In this document: piece by piece, positions 20,978 to 30,045 of the stretch
Position numbering within the stretch: the first letter of the stretch is position 1
Layout: every line of letters begins with the position of its first letter
DNA from: Arthrobacter sp. H20
GTDB lineage: Bacteria > Actinomycetota > Actinomycetes > Actinomycetales > Micrococcaceae
Reading direction: 5' to 3'
NCBI RefSeq assembly: GCF_000520515.1
Contig: NZ_KI914748.1
Span: 16,799-80,798 of the forward strand
DNA: 64,000 nucleotides
The notes under the pieces: model-generated
What the model saw: only the letters and a program-made list of their open reading frames with translations
The model's database searches: none
What the model was told of the DNA's origin: nothing
Program-made: the position numbers and the translations under genes

Positions 20978-21804
20978 ACGAGGGTGCGCAGAACCTTCGC
21001 CGCGCCGTCGTCGTCCACGCTGGCCGTCACCTCGGTTGCCGCTGCAAGCACCTCATGGGGGGACTGGCCCATCGCTACGCCCCGAGCGGCCCACGCGAGC
21101 ATCTCAATATCGTTTCGTCCATCGCCGACGGCCACTGTATGCGCATGGTCGATATCCAGCCGGCGGCGCAACAGTTCAAGAGCACTTGCCTTGGTCACGC
21201 CGGCCGCGGCTATATCCAGCCAGGCTGTCCAGCCCACCGAATAGGTCACGCCATGGAGACCAATTGCTTCGACCGCCTCACCAAACTGCTCGGTGGTGCT
21301 GTCCGTGCTGAAGACAACTACCCTGACCGCCGCTGCGTCGAGCATCTCCTCAAACTCGACTGTGCGGGTCTGGGATCCGAAGCTGGCATCCTGGAACCGT
21401 TCGGTCGCCAGGAAATTTCCCTCGTCATCCTCAAGCGCATACTTGGCGGTCGGCAGCCTCTCCCTGAGTGCGACGAGTGCCGGCCTGGGATCGAAGGTGA
21501 CCCGGTCGATAATTTCGAAACCCTGAGGCAGGGTGGGGTCGATACGTAGGGTCACCCCGCCGTTGGAGCACACACTGTACCCGCGCGTCAGGCCGATCTT
21601 TTCAACTATGGGCAGGGCAGCACCGAGTGAGCGACCCGTGGCGATGATGACTTCATGCCCGGCGTCGACGACAGCGCGCGCAGCCTTCATTACCTCATCA
21701 GTCATATTTCCGTCGTGGTCGACCAGGGTGCCGTCCACATCAAGTGCGATGAGCTTACGCTGGGCCTGCTGGTCCTCGATGCCAGTAGTGGTGAATTGTT
21801 TCAT
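20974..21804 (-). CDS. Cof-type HAD-IIB phosphatase
   Basis: The 276 residues have the HAD motifs: nucleophile loop LDVDGTLVDHDG near residue 21, the motif II Thr/Ser region IIATGRS, a Lys near 213 (VTKASALE), and the metal-binding loop VGDGRNDIEML near 230. The large C2b cap between residues 85 and 205 marks the Cof/YbiV type, which dephosphorylates sugar phosphates and other small metabolites; the exact substrate is unknown. It lies 39 bp behind serS on the same strand. The stop overlaps that of the SatD-like gene by 4 bp, tail to tail. Confidence 0.9.
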   Translation of the reverse strand: MKQFTTTGIEDQQAQRKLIALDVDGTLVDHDGNMTDEVMKAARAVVDAGHEVIIATGRSLGAALPIVEKIGLTRGYSVCSNGGVTLRIDPTLPQGFEIIDRVTFDPRPALVALRERLPTAKYALEDDEGNFLATERFQDASFGSQTRTVEFEEMLDAAAVRVVVFSTDSTTEQFGEAVEAIGLHGVTYSVGWTAWLDIAAAGVTKASALELLRRRLDIDHAHTVAVGDGRNDIEMLAWAARGVAMGQSPHEVLAAATEVTASVDDDGAAKVLRTLV

Positions 21805-21843
21805 TACTCAAGTGAACCAGATTCATTGCCCGGACGGTTCGGG

Positions 21844-23130
21844 TCAGGATGCCCCAAGCACGGGGAGCACTTCGAGACCACCCAGGTAGGGCCTGAGCGC
21901 CTCAGGCACTGTAACCGAGCCGTCAGCATTTTGGTGATGTTCAAGTATCGCGACGATCCAGCGGGTCGTGGCCAGGGTTCCGTTCAGCGTAGCGACCGCG
22001 CGGGTGCCCTTCTGGCCTGCTGGCTGCCGTTCACGGATATTCAGGCGGCGGGCCTGGAACGTGGTGCAGTTGGAGGTGGAAGTCAATTCCCGGTAGGCCT
22101 CCTGGGTGGGGACCCAGGCCTCACAGTCAAACTTTCTGGCGGCAGACATGCCCAGGTCTCCGGCCGCGGTGTCGATGACCCGGTACGGCAACTCCACCTT
22201 GGCGAGCATTTCCTCTTCCCACGCGAGCATCCTCGCGTGCTCGGCGTAGGACTCCTCTTCAGTGGTATAGGCAAACATTTCAACCTTATTGAACTGGTGC
22301 ACCCGGATGATCCCGCGGGTGTCCTTGCCGTGCGAACCTGCTTCCCTGCGGTAGCAGGAGGACCAGCCCGCGTAACGGACCGGACCAGCTGACAAGTCGA
22401 GGATCTCGTCGGAGTGGTATCCGGCCATTGCCACCTCCGACGTGCCCACCAGGTAGAGGTCGTCCTCAGCCAGCCGGTAGATCTCGGCGTCGTGGGCTAC
22501 GTCGAACCCGGTGCCCTGCATGATCTCGGGTCGAACCAGGGTGGGGGTGATCATCGGGGTGAATCCGGCCTGGACCGCCTGCTCCATTGCCATGTTGAGC
22601 AGGGCAAGTTCCAGCCGCGCTCCGACGCCTTTGAGGAAGTAGAAGCGTGAGCCTGAAACTTTTGCCCCCCGCTCCATGTCAATGGCACCAATGAGTTCGC
22701 CGATTTCCAGGTGATCCCGTGGGGCGAACCCTTCGGCGCCGAAGTCCCGTGGCGTGCCGACCGTCCTAATCACCTCAAAATCATCCTCGCCGCCAGCGGG
22801 GACGCCGTCCTGGATGGCGTTGGGCAGACTGCGCAGGAGCGTTTCCTGCTCCTGCCTGGCTGACTCTGCCTCGGCCGCAGCAGCCTTCACTGACGCAGCA
22901 AGGTCCTTGACCTCCGCGAGCAGTGCCTGCTTCTCCTGGCCCTGGGCCTGAGCAACACGCTTACCGAAGGCGTTCTGGTCTGCCCGTAGGGATTCAGCGC
23001 TGGTGACCACCTCGCGGCGGCGGGAGTCAGCCGAAATAATCGCGTCCACTAGGGCAACATCGGCGCGGCGGGCGCGCTGTGAAGTGCGGAATTTCTCTGG
23101 GTCTTCGCGGAGTTCGTTAACATCGATCAC
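21844..23130 (-). CDS. serS: seryl-tRNA synthetase
   Basis: SerS charges tRNA-Ser (and tRNA-Sec where present). The 428-residue protein has the N-terminal antiparallel coiled coil that grips the tRNA long arm (about residues 30-105, rich in A, E, Q and R) and the class II core: [15 protein letters not shown], then [22 protein letters not shown] split by a bend, and ending with motif 3 in the [18 protein letters not shown] segment. GTG start at 23130. It is divergent from the lipid kinase gene over 73 bp. Confidence 0.97.
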   Translation of the reverse strand: MIDVNELREDPEKFRTSQRARRADVALVDAIISADSRRREVVTSAESLRADQNAFGKRVAQAQGQEKQALLAEVKDLAASVKAAAAEAESARQEQETLLRSLPNAIQDGVPAGGEDDFEVIRTVGTPRDFGAEGFAPRDHLEIGELIGAIDMERGAKVSGSRFYFLKGVGARLELALLNMAMEQAVQAGFTPMITPTLVRPEIMQGTGFDVAHDAEIYRLAEDDLYLVGTSEVAMAGYHSDEILDLSAGPVRYAGWSSCYRREAGSHGKDTRGIIRVHQFNKVEMFAYTTEEESYAEHARMLAWEEEMLAKVELPYRVIDTAAGDLGMSAARKFDCEAWVPTQEAYRELTSTSNCTTFQARRLNIRERQPAGQKGTRAVATLNGTLATTRWIVAILEHHQNADGSVTVPEALRPYLGGLEVLPVLGAS

Positions 23131-23203
23131 GTGCCTAGACTATCAATGGCGCCCGGCGATGATCCCCGCCAGTCTCCCCTGAGGGGATACCCTAAAGTGC
23201 ATC

Positions 23204-24304
23204 ATGCCAATTCGCCTGATCCTCCTGTTCGCCCTGGTCCTGGCCGCGGCCGCCTCCGCAGTGAGTTGGTTGGGGGTCCGGCGGTTGCATTCGCTAGAAC
23301 ATCCCGCGGTAACAGGCGCCCTCCATCTGCCGGAACCCAGGGGCCGGCAGCGGGTGGCCCTGGTGCTGCACCCTCGAAAACTCAATGCCCCGCATGCCCG
23401 CAGCCAAGTCGAGCTGGCCTGCGCCGGGGCGGGGTGGGAACCGCCCCTCGTCCTTGAGACAACAGTCGTGGATCCAGGCTATGGGCAGGCGATAAGGGCA
23501 CTCCGCGAGGGGGCCGACGTCGTTATCGCAGCCGGAGGTGACGGGACCGTGCGGGCTGTCGCCCGCGCAGTAGCTCATCAAGGAGTCGCCATGGGACTCA
23601 TTCCGCTGGGAACAGGGAACCTACTGGCACGCAATCTGGGCATACCGGTCTCGGACCTGGGTGCAAGTGTGCACCGGGCCCTCCACGGCGGTGGGCGGCG
23701 GATCGACATGGGACGCGCCGAGTTGCGCAACGACACTACCGGTGAACGGGCCGAGCATATCTTCCTCGTGCTGGGCGGCATTGGTCTGGATGCAGTGGTG
23801 GTCGCGGCAACCAAGGACGTACTGAAGGAAAAGTTCGGCTGGCTGGCCTACAGCGAAGCCGGATTGCGGAGCCTTCCCGGCAAACGACAGAGGGTCGCGA
23901 TCAGCCTCGATGGCGGGCCTCCGCAGAGCCGGACCGTGCACAGCGTTCTCTTCGCCAACTGTGCAAGGCTGCCAGGCGGCATAGAATTGATCCCCGATTC
24001 GACAATCGATGACGGCTACATCGATGTCGTGGTCCTGAGTCCGAGAAGCATCCTGGGCTGGATCTGGCTGGGCACCAAGATTGTCTTTCGACCTCACAGC
24101 GTTATCCCGGTGATCAACTACTACCAGGCGCAACGGGTGACTGTGACAGTGTCCGATCCCACCCAGACCCAGCTCGACGGCGACCTCTCAGGGAGATGCA
24201 CCTCCCTGGACGTCACCGTCGACCCCGGCGCGCTGATCGTCAGGTCACTTCAGTCACCAGATCATCAGCGCACCACGCCGTTGGCGCGAAGGGCACGCGG
24301 CTAG
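23204..24304 (+). CDS. diacylglycerol/lipid kinase family protein
   Basis: The DAGK catalytic domain is shown by VVIAAGGDGTVRAVA near residue 106 and IPLGTGNLLARNLG near 133, with a C-terminal beta-sandwich (IELIPDSTIDDGYIDVVVL, about 258-276). An N-terminal membrane helix (residues 4-24) would anchor it to the inner face. Family members phosphorylate diacylglycerol or related lipids; the substrate here is unknown. At 366 residues it is of normal size. The gene converges with the acidic repeat-protein gene, and the two ends overlap by 4 bp. Confidence 0.88.
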   Translation: MPIRLILLFALVLAAAASAVSWLGVRRLHSLEHPAVTGALHLPEPRGRQRVALVLHPRKLNAPHARSQVELACAGAGWEPPLVLETTVVDPGYGQAIRALREGADVVIAAGGDGTVRAVARAVAHQGVAMGLIPLGTGNLLARNLGIPVSDLGASVHRALHGGGRRIDMGRAELRNDTTGERAEHIFLVLGGIGLDAVVVAATKDVLKEKFGWLAYSEAGLRSLPGKRQRVAISLDGGPPQSRTVHSVLFANCARLPGGIELIPDSTIDDGYIDVVVLSPRSILGWIWLGTKIVFRPHSVIPVINYYQAQRVTVTVSDPTQTQLDGDLSGRCTSLDVTVDPGALIVRSLQSPDHQRTTPLARRARG

Positions 24305-24666
24305 CGGGAGCCGCCCTCGGTGTCGGCATCCGTGTACTCACCCTGCGGGCCAGTGCCATCCGACGGGTCTTCCTCAACGTCGGTGTATTCGCCCTCTTTC
24401 TCGGGGTCCTGGTCGCCGGTGTAGCCGCCCTCAGTTGTCTTTTCTTTCTGGGCGCCGGTGTACCCTCCGCCTGGCACAGGCTCCAGATTCTCGGTATCCG
24501 AGTCGGGGAACTCCCCTTTTGCCTGGCTGTTGATGAGTTGCTGCTCCTCGGAGAACCGCAGGTCGTTGGCCTGGTCTCCAGCGTCTCCACGATAGTTTTC
24601 GTCGGAAGTGGCTCCGCCGCCCTCATTCGGGGTGACGTCGTGTCCTTCGTTAGCCTGCTCGCTCAT
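24301..24666 (-). CDS. acidic, disordered protein with GGYTG/GEYTD repeats
   Basis: The 121 residues are strongly acidic, rich in G, D, E and T, with almost no hydrophobic core. The C-terminal half contains four copies of a short motif (GGYTGAQ, GGYTGDQ, GEYTDVE, GEYTDAD) about 14-20 residues apart. The function is unknown. ATG at 24666 (MSEQANEGH) is preceded by GAAAGG, and longer in-frame starts do not look coding. It begins with MSEQ and has the same composition as another small protein at 39432-39584, suggesting a related class of hydrophilic stress-type proteins; this is inference. Confidence 0.7.
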   Translation of the reverse strand: MSEQANEGHDVTPNEGGGATSDENYRGDAGDQANDLRFSEEQQLINSQAKGEFPDSDTENLEPVPGGGYTGAQKEKTTEGGYTGDQDPEKEGEYTDVEEDPSDGTGPQGEYTDADTEGGSR

Positions 24667-24749
24667 GATGCGCCTTTCGTTGAACATGCGCGCCGACCCG
24701 GCGCCTTGAGTGAAGCGTACTGATGAACTGCTTCCACTGGGAAGCATCA

Positions 24750-25723
24750 CTACGCTTTAAGCAGACCGCGAACAGCCTTTTCGGAGGCGGAATAGCTGCC
24801 AATCTCGATAACCTCACCCGCCATGAAGCGGTCGACGAGCCACGGATCGACATAAGAGCGCTTCGCAACCGCCGGAGTATTGCCGAGCTTCTCAGCGACC
24901 GCGCGCATCGTTGCAGCTACAGCTTTCTGCCGGGCGGTCCTGCTGGTGGCCAGCAAGTCGCTGCGGGCCAGGTCCATGGCCGCCACGACTGTGGCCTGCC
25001 AGGTCCGGAAATCCTTGGCCGTGAAACCCTCACCAGTGACTTGCCGGAGGAACCCGTTCAGTTGCGATGCGTCGACGCGATGCCATGCGCCGTCGGCAGT
25101 GCGGTAGGCAAGGGCGGTGTCGGCCTGTTCGCGCTTCAGCATGGGCCTCATTGCCGCCGCCAGGTCGCCATCCTGACACTTGATTCCCACTGCTGACCAC
25201 TTTTCCCAGGGAATTCGAAGGTAATCACGGGGCCCTTGATACGGACGTGTTCCACCTGCAGAGTTGTGACTCCAAAGGATCCGTTGGTTTCGGCGTACTG
25301 TTCGGAGCCGATCCTCAGCGACCCCGAATCTACTATCCGCAGGGCAGCAGCAAAAGCACGCTCCCGAGCCATGCCCTCACTGCGCAAGTGAGAAGTAATG
25401 ACCCGTCGTGCTGCTGGCAGCTTCTCCCCGAATTCCAGGGCTCGATCGAACTTTTCGCGATCCTTCTTTTCCCGCCACGCTGTGTGATAAACGTACTGAC
25501 CGCGACCCGCAGCATCGGTGCCCAACGCCTGGCTATGTCCGTTGGAATAGGGAGCAATCCAGACATCCTGCCAGGCTGGCGGTATGGTCAGCTCCTTGAT
25601 GCGCCGAAGCCCGGAGGGGTCGCGCAACGGAGTCCCGGCTGCTGACCGGTAGCCGAACCCCTTCCCGTGCCGACGGCGGGTGATGCCCGGCTTTTCACAG
25701 TCACTGCGGCGAAGTCGAGGCAT
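24750..25723 (-). pseudogene. DNA topoisomerase IB, frameshifted
   Basis: Two reading frames together make a complete poxvirus-type topoisomerase IB. The first (25723 to 25148) gives the N-terminal part with SEGMARERAFAAALRIVDSG and LRIGSEQYAETNGSFG; the second (about 25175 to 24750) continues with QDGDLAAAMRPMLKR, DFRTWQATVVAAMDLA, and the tyrosine region KRSYVDPWLVDRF. The frames meet near 25175-25180, where one base appears to be missing. Apart from this, the family motifs and the nucleophile Tyr remain. It may be a young pseudogene or a sequencing error. ATG at 25723 has GGAAAGG 8 nt upstream. The enzyme would relax supercoils in an ATP-free way. Confidence 0.85.
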
Positions 25724-25755
25724 TTGGGCCACCTTTCCGGATCAAGAAGATCAGC

Positions 25756-26434
25756 CTACTGCCTATCTAGGAATCTGGCACCGGGCGGCGGGTTCTGGAG
25801 GCGGCCGTCGCGGAGAATGGCCAGCAGGGTCTCGACGTTCCACGCCGCGTTGCCGCCGCCGTCAGTGTTGAAGTAGACAGAGATGTCCTTGCCCGCCCCC
25901 TTCCACTCTCGGATCCGGCCCGCTCACCAGTGCAGATCGGCGTCGGAGTAAGAGTCGCCGCATAGGTGCTTGGAGTCGGTCCCGTGCATCCGCAGAAAGA
26001 CAAACGGTGCAGTTGCCCGTAGTACGCACTTCAGGTTTGCACCGCTCATGACGCAATACGCTGCACCGTGTCGTTCCGACTGCAGGCCGGCGGGAGCTGG
26101 ACGAGCAGGATCGAGCGTTTATCACCGAGTTCTTGCCAGCAGCCGGTGATGCGCTCTACTCACACCTCGGACTGATACAGCTTCTTGCAATGAGTAAGTC
26201 CCCGTGGCGCTTTGACGGAAAGGAGAAGCCTTCAGGAAGCCTTGTCCGCCAGCCCGCGGACGTGGTTTCGCGAGGCCGACGTTAGAAGCTCTCGTTGAGT
26301 TCTACCGTTCCGAACCGCTGCGCGTAGTAGCTGAGCCCTTTGCTGGAGGCTGTCCCCGCGGGATAAACGACTTCACTCCAATGGTCATAACTCCAATTGG
26401 ATGTGCCGATGTGAATACCCTTGACCAGTTCAGG
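25756..26434 (-). pseudogene. decayed DUF72 (YecE-like) gene
   Basis: Read on the minus strand, pieces of a DUF72 protein follow in order: HIGTSNWSYDHW, YYAQRFGTVELNESF, AGWRTRLPEGF, CWQELGDKRSILLVQLPPA, GAAYCVMSGANL, APFVFLRMHGTDSKHL, SYSDADLHW and ISVYFNTDGGGNAAWNVE, ending at a TAG at 25756. Three nonsense codons interrupt it (TAA 26282-26284, TGA 26160-26162, TGA 25924-25926), there are at least two frame changes, and some 50 codons are missing between LPPA and GAAYCV. No start codon exists between an in-frame TAA at 26435 and the first motif. It is a clear relic, not a sequencing error. DUF72 function is unknown. Confidence 0.9.
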
Positions 26435-26480
26435 TTACCCAGCCACGAGGGCCGGTGGGCTCGGGTGTCGGGATCTTAAT

Positions 26481-26506
26481 GTGGGGTCCCTGCCCCACGG
26501 CTTTTT
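26481..26506. terminator. hairpin at the end of the GH13 gene
   Basis: GTGGGG (26481-26486) pairs with CCCCAC (26493-26498) around a 6-nt loop and is followed on the plus strand by GGCTTTTT. On the minus strand it starts six bases after the GH13 stop codon and lacks a T-run, so it looks best as a plus-strand terminator that may also act for the sugar operon. Confidence 0.5.
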
Positions 26507-28088
26507 AGTTCTGTAGCACCCAGGCCGCATTATCCGGTTCAAGCCACCCCTCCACGGCTTGGGGTGAGGAAGCAATGATCACCGCGCTGCCCGTGGGTAA
26601 CCGTGCTGGTTCATCGCCCATGGCCACAGCAACTAAGAAATCCGACCCGCGTTCGCAGATGAGCAGGTTTCCGTTCTCCACCCGCCACGCGCCAGCATCG
26701 TTCGGGTTGAGCACGCCTTTGAACGCCAACTGGCGCCGTAATTCAAGTGCGGAGATGATCAGACGAAGCGTTGAATCCGGGTTCTCCTGATGCACCTCAA
26801 CAGCTGATGATCCCCACGACGGCGGAAGTGGAAGCCACGGCGACGAAGTTGAGTCGGCGAGAGAAAAGCCATGGGACCTTTCGGGTGACACCGTCCATGG
26901 GAGCGGCACTCTCGCGCCGTCGCGGGAAACTCCACCACGTTCCCACATAGGGTCGACCCGGGCTGCAAGGGGCACCTCAACCTCGGGAAGCCCGAGTTCC
27001 TGCCCCTGATAGATATAGGCACCACCCGGCAGACCAAGAATGGCCAGGAGGCCTGCGCGCGCCCGCGCTGCACCGCGACTACCGCCGCCAAAGCGTGTTG
27101 CCGAGCGAACGATGTCATGGTTTTCCAAAGCCCAAGTGGGTGATGCACCGTGTTCCAGCCGGGCTGCTTCAAGCTCGCGCCCAACAGCAACCCACTCATT
27201 CGTGTCCCAGCCAAGACGGACAAACGCAAAGGCGAACGCCTGATGCATTTCGTCGCTGCGCGTATACCGAGCAGCGCGATGCGGTTCGAGGTTGACCTCG
27301 CCCACAAGGAAGCGCTCCGGAGTATAGGAATCGGTTAGCGTTCGCCAGCGCCGATACACTTCATGGACCTCCTCCTGGTCCGACACGAGTGGATTAGACC
27401 TGAGCCCGTCAATGACGGCGCCGGTCGTGGCCGCATCCGGCAGACCCTCAGCCTTGAACAACGCATGTGCAACGTCGATGCGCAATCCATCGACTCCCCT
27501 GTCGAACCAGAAACGCAGCACGTCCGCAAAGAAATCCCCCACCAGGGGATTCCGCCAGTTCCAGTCAGGTTGCGCCGAGGAGAACAGGTGCAGATACCAA
27601 TCCAGGTCGGAGTCCGAGCCGGGGTTCACGCGGCTCCACGCGCTCCCCCCGAAGACACTCTGCCAATTATTCGGGGGTGTAACGGCGTCCGGTCCGGCTG
27701 CGAAATGGAACAGCGCCCGCTCGGCAGAACCTGGCGAAGATTTGATCGCCTGTTGGAAGAGCGGGTGCTCTGATGAGCAGTGGTTGGGAACGACGTCGAG
27801 CACAATCCGCAGTCCCAGCGAGTGGGCAAGATCGAGAAGCTGATCGAATTGCTGAAGGGTTCCAAAGAGAGGGTCGACGTTACAGTAATCGCTGACGTCG
27901 TAGCCCTGATCGACCTGTGGTGAGGGCTGGAACGGAGTCAACCAGATTCCGTCCACGCCGAGAGACGCAAGGTACGGAAGTCGGGCCAAAAGACCCGATA
28001 AATCCCCTACGCCATCGCCATCGCCATCGGCGAAAGACCTAGGATATACCTGATAGATGACAGCTGTCTGCCACCATGGATCGTTCAT
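26505..28088 (-). CDS. alpha-glucosidase, GH13 family
   Basis: The 527 residues form an (alpha/beta)8 GH13 enzyme acting on short alpha-glucosides in the cytosol. The four conserved regions are in place: DVVPNH (about residue 98), GLRIDVAHAL with the Asp nucleophile (about 199), GEVN with the acid/base Glu (about 264), and ENHD (about 323). Sub-type (maltose, trehalulose or oligo-1,6 substrates) cannot be settled from motifs alone. The ATG overlaps the stop of the permease gene upstream in ATGA, so it is the last gene of the LacI-regulated uptake operon and would split the imported sugar. Confidence 0.92.
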   Translation of the reverse strand: MNDPWWQTAVIYQVYPRSFADGDGDGVGDLSGLLARLPYLASLGVDGIWLTPFQPSPQVDQGYDVSDYCNVDPLFGTLQQFDQLLDLAHSLGLRIVLDVVPNHCSSEHPLFQQAIKSSPGSAERALFHFAAGPDAVTPPNNWQSVFGGSAWSRVNPGSDSDLDWYLHLFSSAQPDWNWRNPLVGDFFADVLRFWFDRGVDGLRIDVAHALFKAEGLPDAATTGAVIDGLRSNPLVSDQEEVHEVYRRWRTLTDSYTPERFLVGEVNLEPHRAARYTRSDEMHQAFAFAFVRLGWDTNEWVAVGRELEAARLEHGASPTWALENHDIVRSATRFGGGSRGAARARAGLLAILGLPGGAYIYQGQELGLPEVEVPLAARVDPMWERGGVSRDGARVPLPWTVSPERSHGFSLADSTSSPWLPLPPSWGSSAVEVHQENPDSTLRLIISALELRRQLAFKGVLNPNDAGAWRVENGNLLICERGSDFLVAVAMGDEPARLPTGSAVIIASSPQAVEGWLEPDNAAWVLQN

Positions 28089-28975
28089 TTGGTGGCCCCG
28101 GAGGTGAGGCCCTCAACAATGCGGCGTTGGAAGATCAACACCATGATGACGAGTGGGATGGTAACGATTACGCCGGCCGCCATCTGCTCGCCAAACGGAG
28201 CCTGGAACTCGGTGGCTCCCGTGAACTTCGAAATGGCGACCGTAGCCGTCTGAACAGCTGGATCGTTGACCATTGATAGTGCGATGATGAACTCATTCCA
28301 GCTGTGGATGAACGTGAGGATCGCGGTAGTGAAGACGCCCGGCGCAGCCAGTGGTAACAAAACTTTTCGAAATGCCTGCCATTTACTGCAGCCGTCGATC
28401 ATGGCGGCTTCCTCAAGGTCGAACGGCAGTGACTTCATGAACGTCGTCAGGTTCCACACCGCCAACGGAATGGCGAAGGACAGGTTCGGCACGATCATCG
28501 CCTGATAGGTATTGATCCAGCCAATGTCGGTGAATAACCTCAGCAATGGTACGACGACTGAGATCCCGGGGAACATCGACGTTGCGATGATGACCCCGAG
28601 GATCACCGATTTGAACCGGAAGTTGAGCCGTGAAATGGCGTATGCCGCAAAGATTCCCAGCACCAGGGCGGCTGCCGTGGTCACACCCGCCACGATCAGG
28701 CTGTTGAGCAGCGCCTGCCCAAACAGGGTGGAACCATCGAAGACTTTGATGTAGTTCTCAGCAGAGAACGGCTGGGGAAGGAGGCTGTTGTCGAAAATGT
28801 CCGCTGTGCGGCGGAAGCTAGACACGAGCATCCAATAAAACGGCGCCAGGCAGTAGACGAGGATTGCTGCGAGGCCCAGGTATACGGAATAGGACTTCCA
28901 GCCACGTTTGCGGACCACCCGCGGGGGTGCTTCAGCCGGTGTGTCTACGGGAGTGAGAACGGGAATCTGGGTCAT
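28085..28975 (-). CDS. carbohydrate ABC transporter permease (MalG-like)
   Basis: The 296-residue inner-membrane protein has six predicted helices and the permease EAA loop LEEAAMIDGCSKWQAFRKVLLP (seen around residue 196-217, where it contacts the ATPase). It is of the MalG type (CUT1 family). Its start codon overlaps the upstream permease stop in TGATG, and its own stop overlaps the alpha-glucosidase gene. No ATPase gene lies in the operon, so a shared MsiK/MalK-type ATPase encoded elsewhere is expected, as is common in actinobacteria. Confidence 0.93.
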   Translation of the reverse strand: MTQIPVLTPVDTPAEAPPRVVRKRGWKSYSVYLGLAAILVYCLAPFYWMLVSSFRRTADIFDNSLLPQPFSAENYIKVFDGSTLFGQALLNSLIVAGVTTAAALVLGIFAAYAISRLNFRFKSVILGVIIATSMFPGISVVVPLLRLFTDIGWINTYQAMIVPNLSFAIPLAVWNLTTFMKSLPFDLEEAAMIDGCSKWQAFRKVLLPLAAPGVFTTAILTFIHSWNEFIIALSMVNDPAVQTATVAISKFTGATEFQAPFGEQMAAGVIVTIPLVIMVLIFQRRIVEGLTSGATK

Positions 28976-29967
28976 CAGAGAGCCTTGGCCTTTCGGGTGC
29001 TGGTGGCCCGGCGCAATGCCCGCACCTGCTTGGTTCCGGCGACATCCGCGCCGAGGAGCTTGACGAACACGATTGCAACGAGCGCCACGTAGAGGAACAG
29101 GATGACCGCAAAGGCCGAGGCCGAGCCGTACCGCAGCTGATTCGATTCGTCGAAGGCAAGCATGGAGAGAGTTTCGACCGATTCCTTACCTGGACCAATG
29201 AGCACAAACGGTAGGTCGAACATCCTCAGCGCATCGAGGAGGCGGAACAGCACCGCGACGAGGAGGGTCGGCTTTACGAGCGGAAGGGTGATGGACCGGA
29301 ACTGGCGCCAGAAGCCAGCACCATCGATCTTTGCTGCCTCATAGATTTCCTCTGGAATGATCTGCATGCCCGCGAGGACGAGGAGACCGATAAAGGGGGC
29401 TGTCTTCCAGACTTCAGCCACGATGATGGCCACCTTCGCGGCGACGCCTTCGGCGGTCCAGAGGGTTTCGCTGCCGATGAGGCTGTTGGCGATGCCGTCA
29501 GATTGAAAAATCCACCGCCACAGCAAACCCGACACGGCAGTGGGGATAGCCCAGGGGATCAGGATGCTCGCGCGGAGAAAGCTCCGGCCGCGGAAGGCTC
29601 GGTTCATCGCGATCGCGAGGCAGAGCCCCAAAACCGTCTCGAGCGTGACGGTTGTGACGGTGAAGAATGTGGTGTTACCGAATGCGTTAAGGAAGCGGGC
29701 GCCCGACTCACCTACGAAGAGGTCGGCATAGTTGCCAAGCCCGACGAAGACTTCGCCTTCGGCAACGAATCCACTGGCATCGAGGCCAGACTGCTCACGG
29801 AACATGGACTGGTACAGCGCCGAGACCAGTGGGTATGCAATGACAAGGGCCAGGACGAGGAGGGTCGGGGAGAGCAGCAGCGCTGCCATCCGGCCTTCCC
29901 CTGCGCTCCGGTTACCGGACTTTGTTCGTCCGGGCGACCGCGGAGACGCGGCGATTCTCGTGCTCAT
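28975..29967 (-). CDS. carbohydrate ABC transporter permease (MalF-like)
   Basis: The 330 residues carry an N-terminal basic tail, about six transmembrane helices and the EAA motif IYEAAKIDGAGFWRQFRSITLP (around residue 207-228). It is the first of the two CUT1-family channel subunits for the sugar imported by this operon. The ATG at 29967 lies 78 bp after the binding-protein stop, and that gap holds a strong 13-bp hairpin that could lower permease expression relative to the binding protein. Confidence 0.93.
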   Translation of the reverse strand: MSTRIAASPRSPGRTKSGNRSAGEGRMAALLLSPTLLVLALVIAYPLVSALYQSMFREQSGLDASGFVAEGEVFVGLGNYADLFVGESGARFLNAFGNTTFFTVTTVTLETVLGLCLAIAMNRAFRGRSFLRASILIPWAIPTAVSGLLWRWIFQSDGIANSLIGSETLWTAEGVAAKVAIIVAEVWKTAPFIGLLVLAGMQIIPEEIYEAAKIDGAGFWRQFRSITLPLVKPTLLVAVLFRLLDALRMFDLPFVLIGPGKESVETLSMLAFDESNQLRYGSASAFAVILFLYVALVAIVFVKLLGADVAGTKQVRALRRATSTRKAKAL

Positions 29968-30001
29968 GGGGTCCTCACTGGGTGCTGGACAAGTTCGGGT
30001 A

Positions 30002-30043
30002 CCTATCGTGTCCGCACGGACGGTTCCGGGCGGACACGATAGG
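30002..30043 (-). promoter_or_regulatory. intercistronic hairpin between binding-protein and permease genes
   Basis: A perfect 13-bp inverted repeat (CCTATCGTGTCCG at 30002-30014 with its complement at 30031-30043) surrounds a 16-nt loop and starts two bases after the binding-protein stop. It has no U-tract on the minus strand, so it fits an mRNA-stabilising or partial attenuation element that keeps binding protein in excess, as known for malE-malF type operons. Confidence 0.7.
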
Positions 30044-30045
30044 AG

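Noticed and set aside
24750..26434. Insertion sequence or prophage as cause of the broken genes
   Set aside because: No transposase, integrase, terminal inverted repeat or target duplication is visible around the damaged genes.
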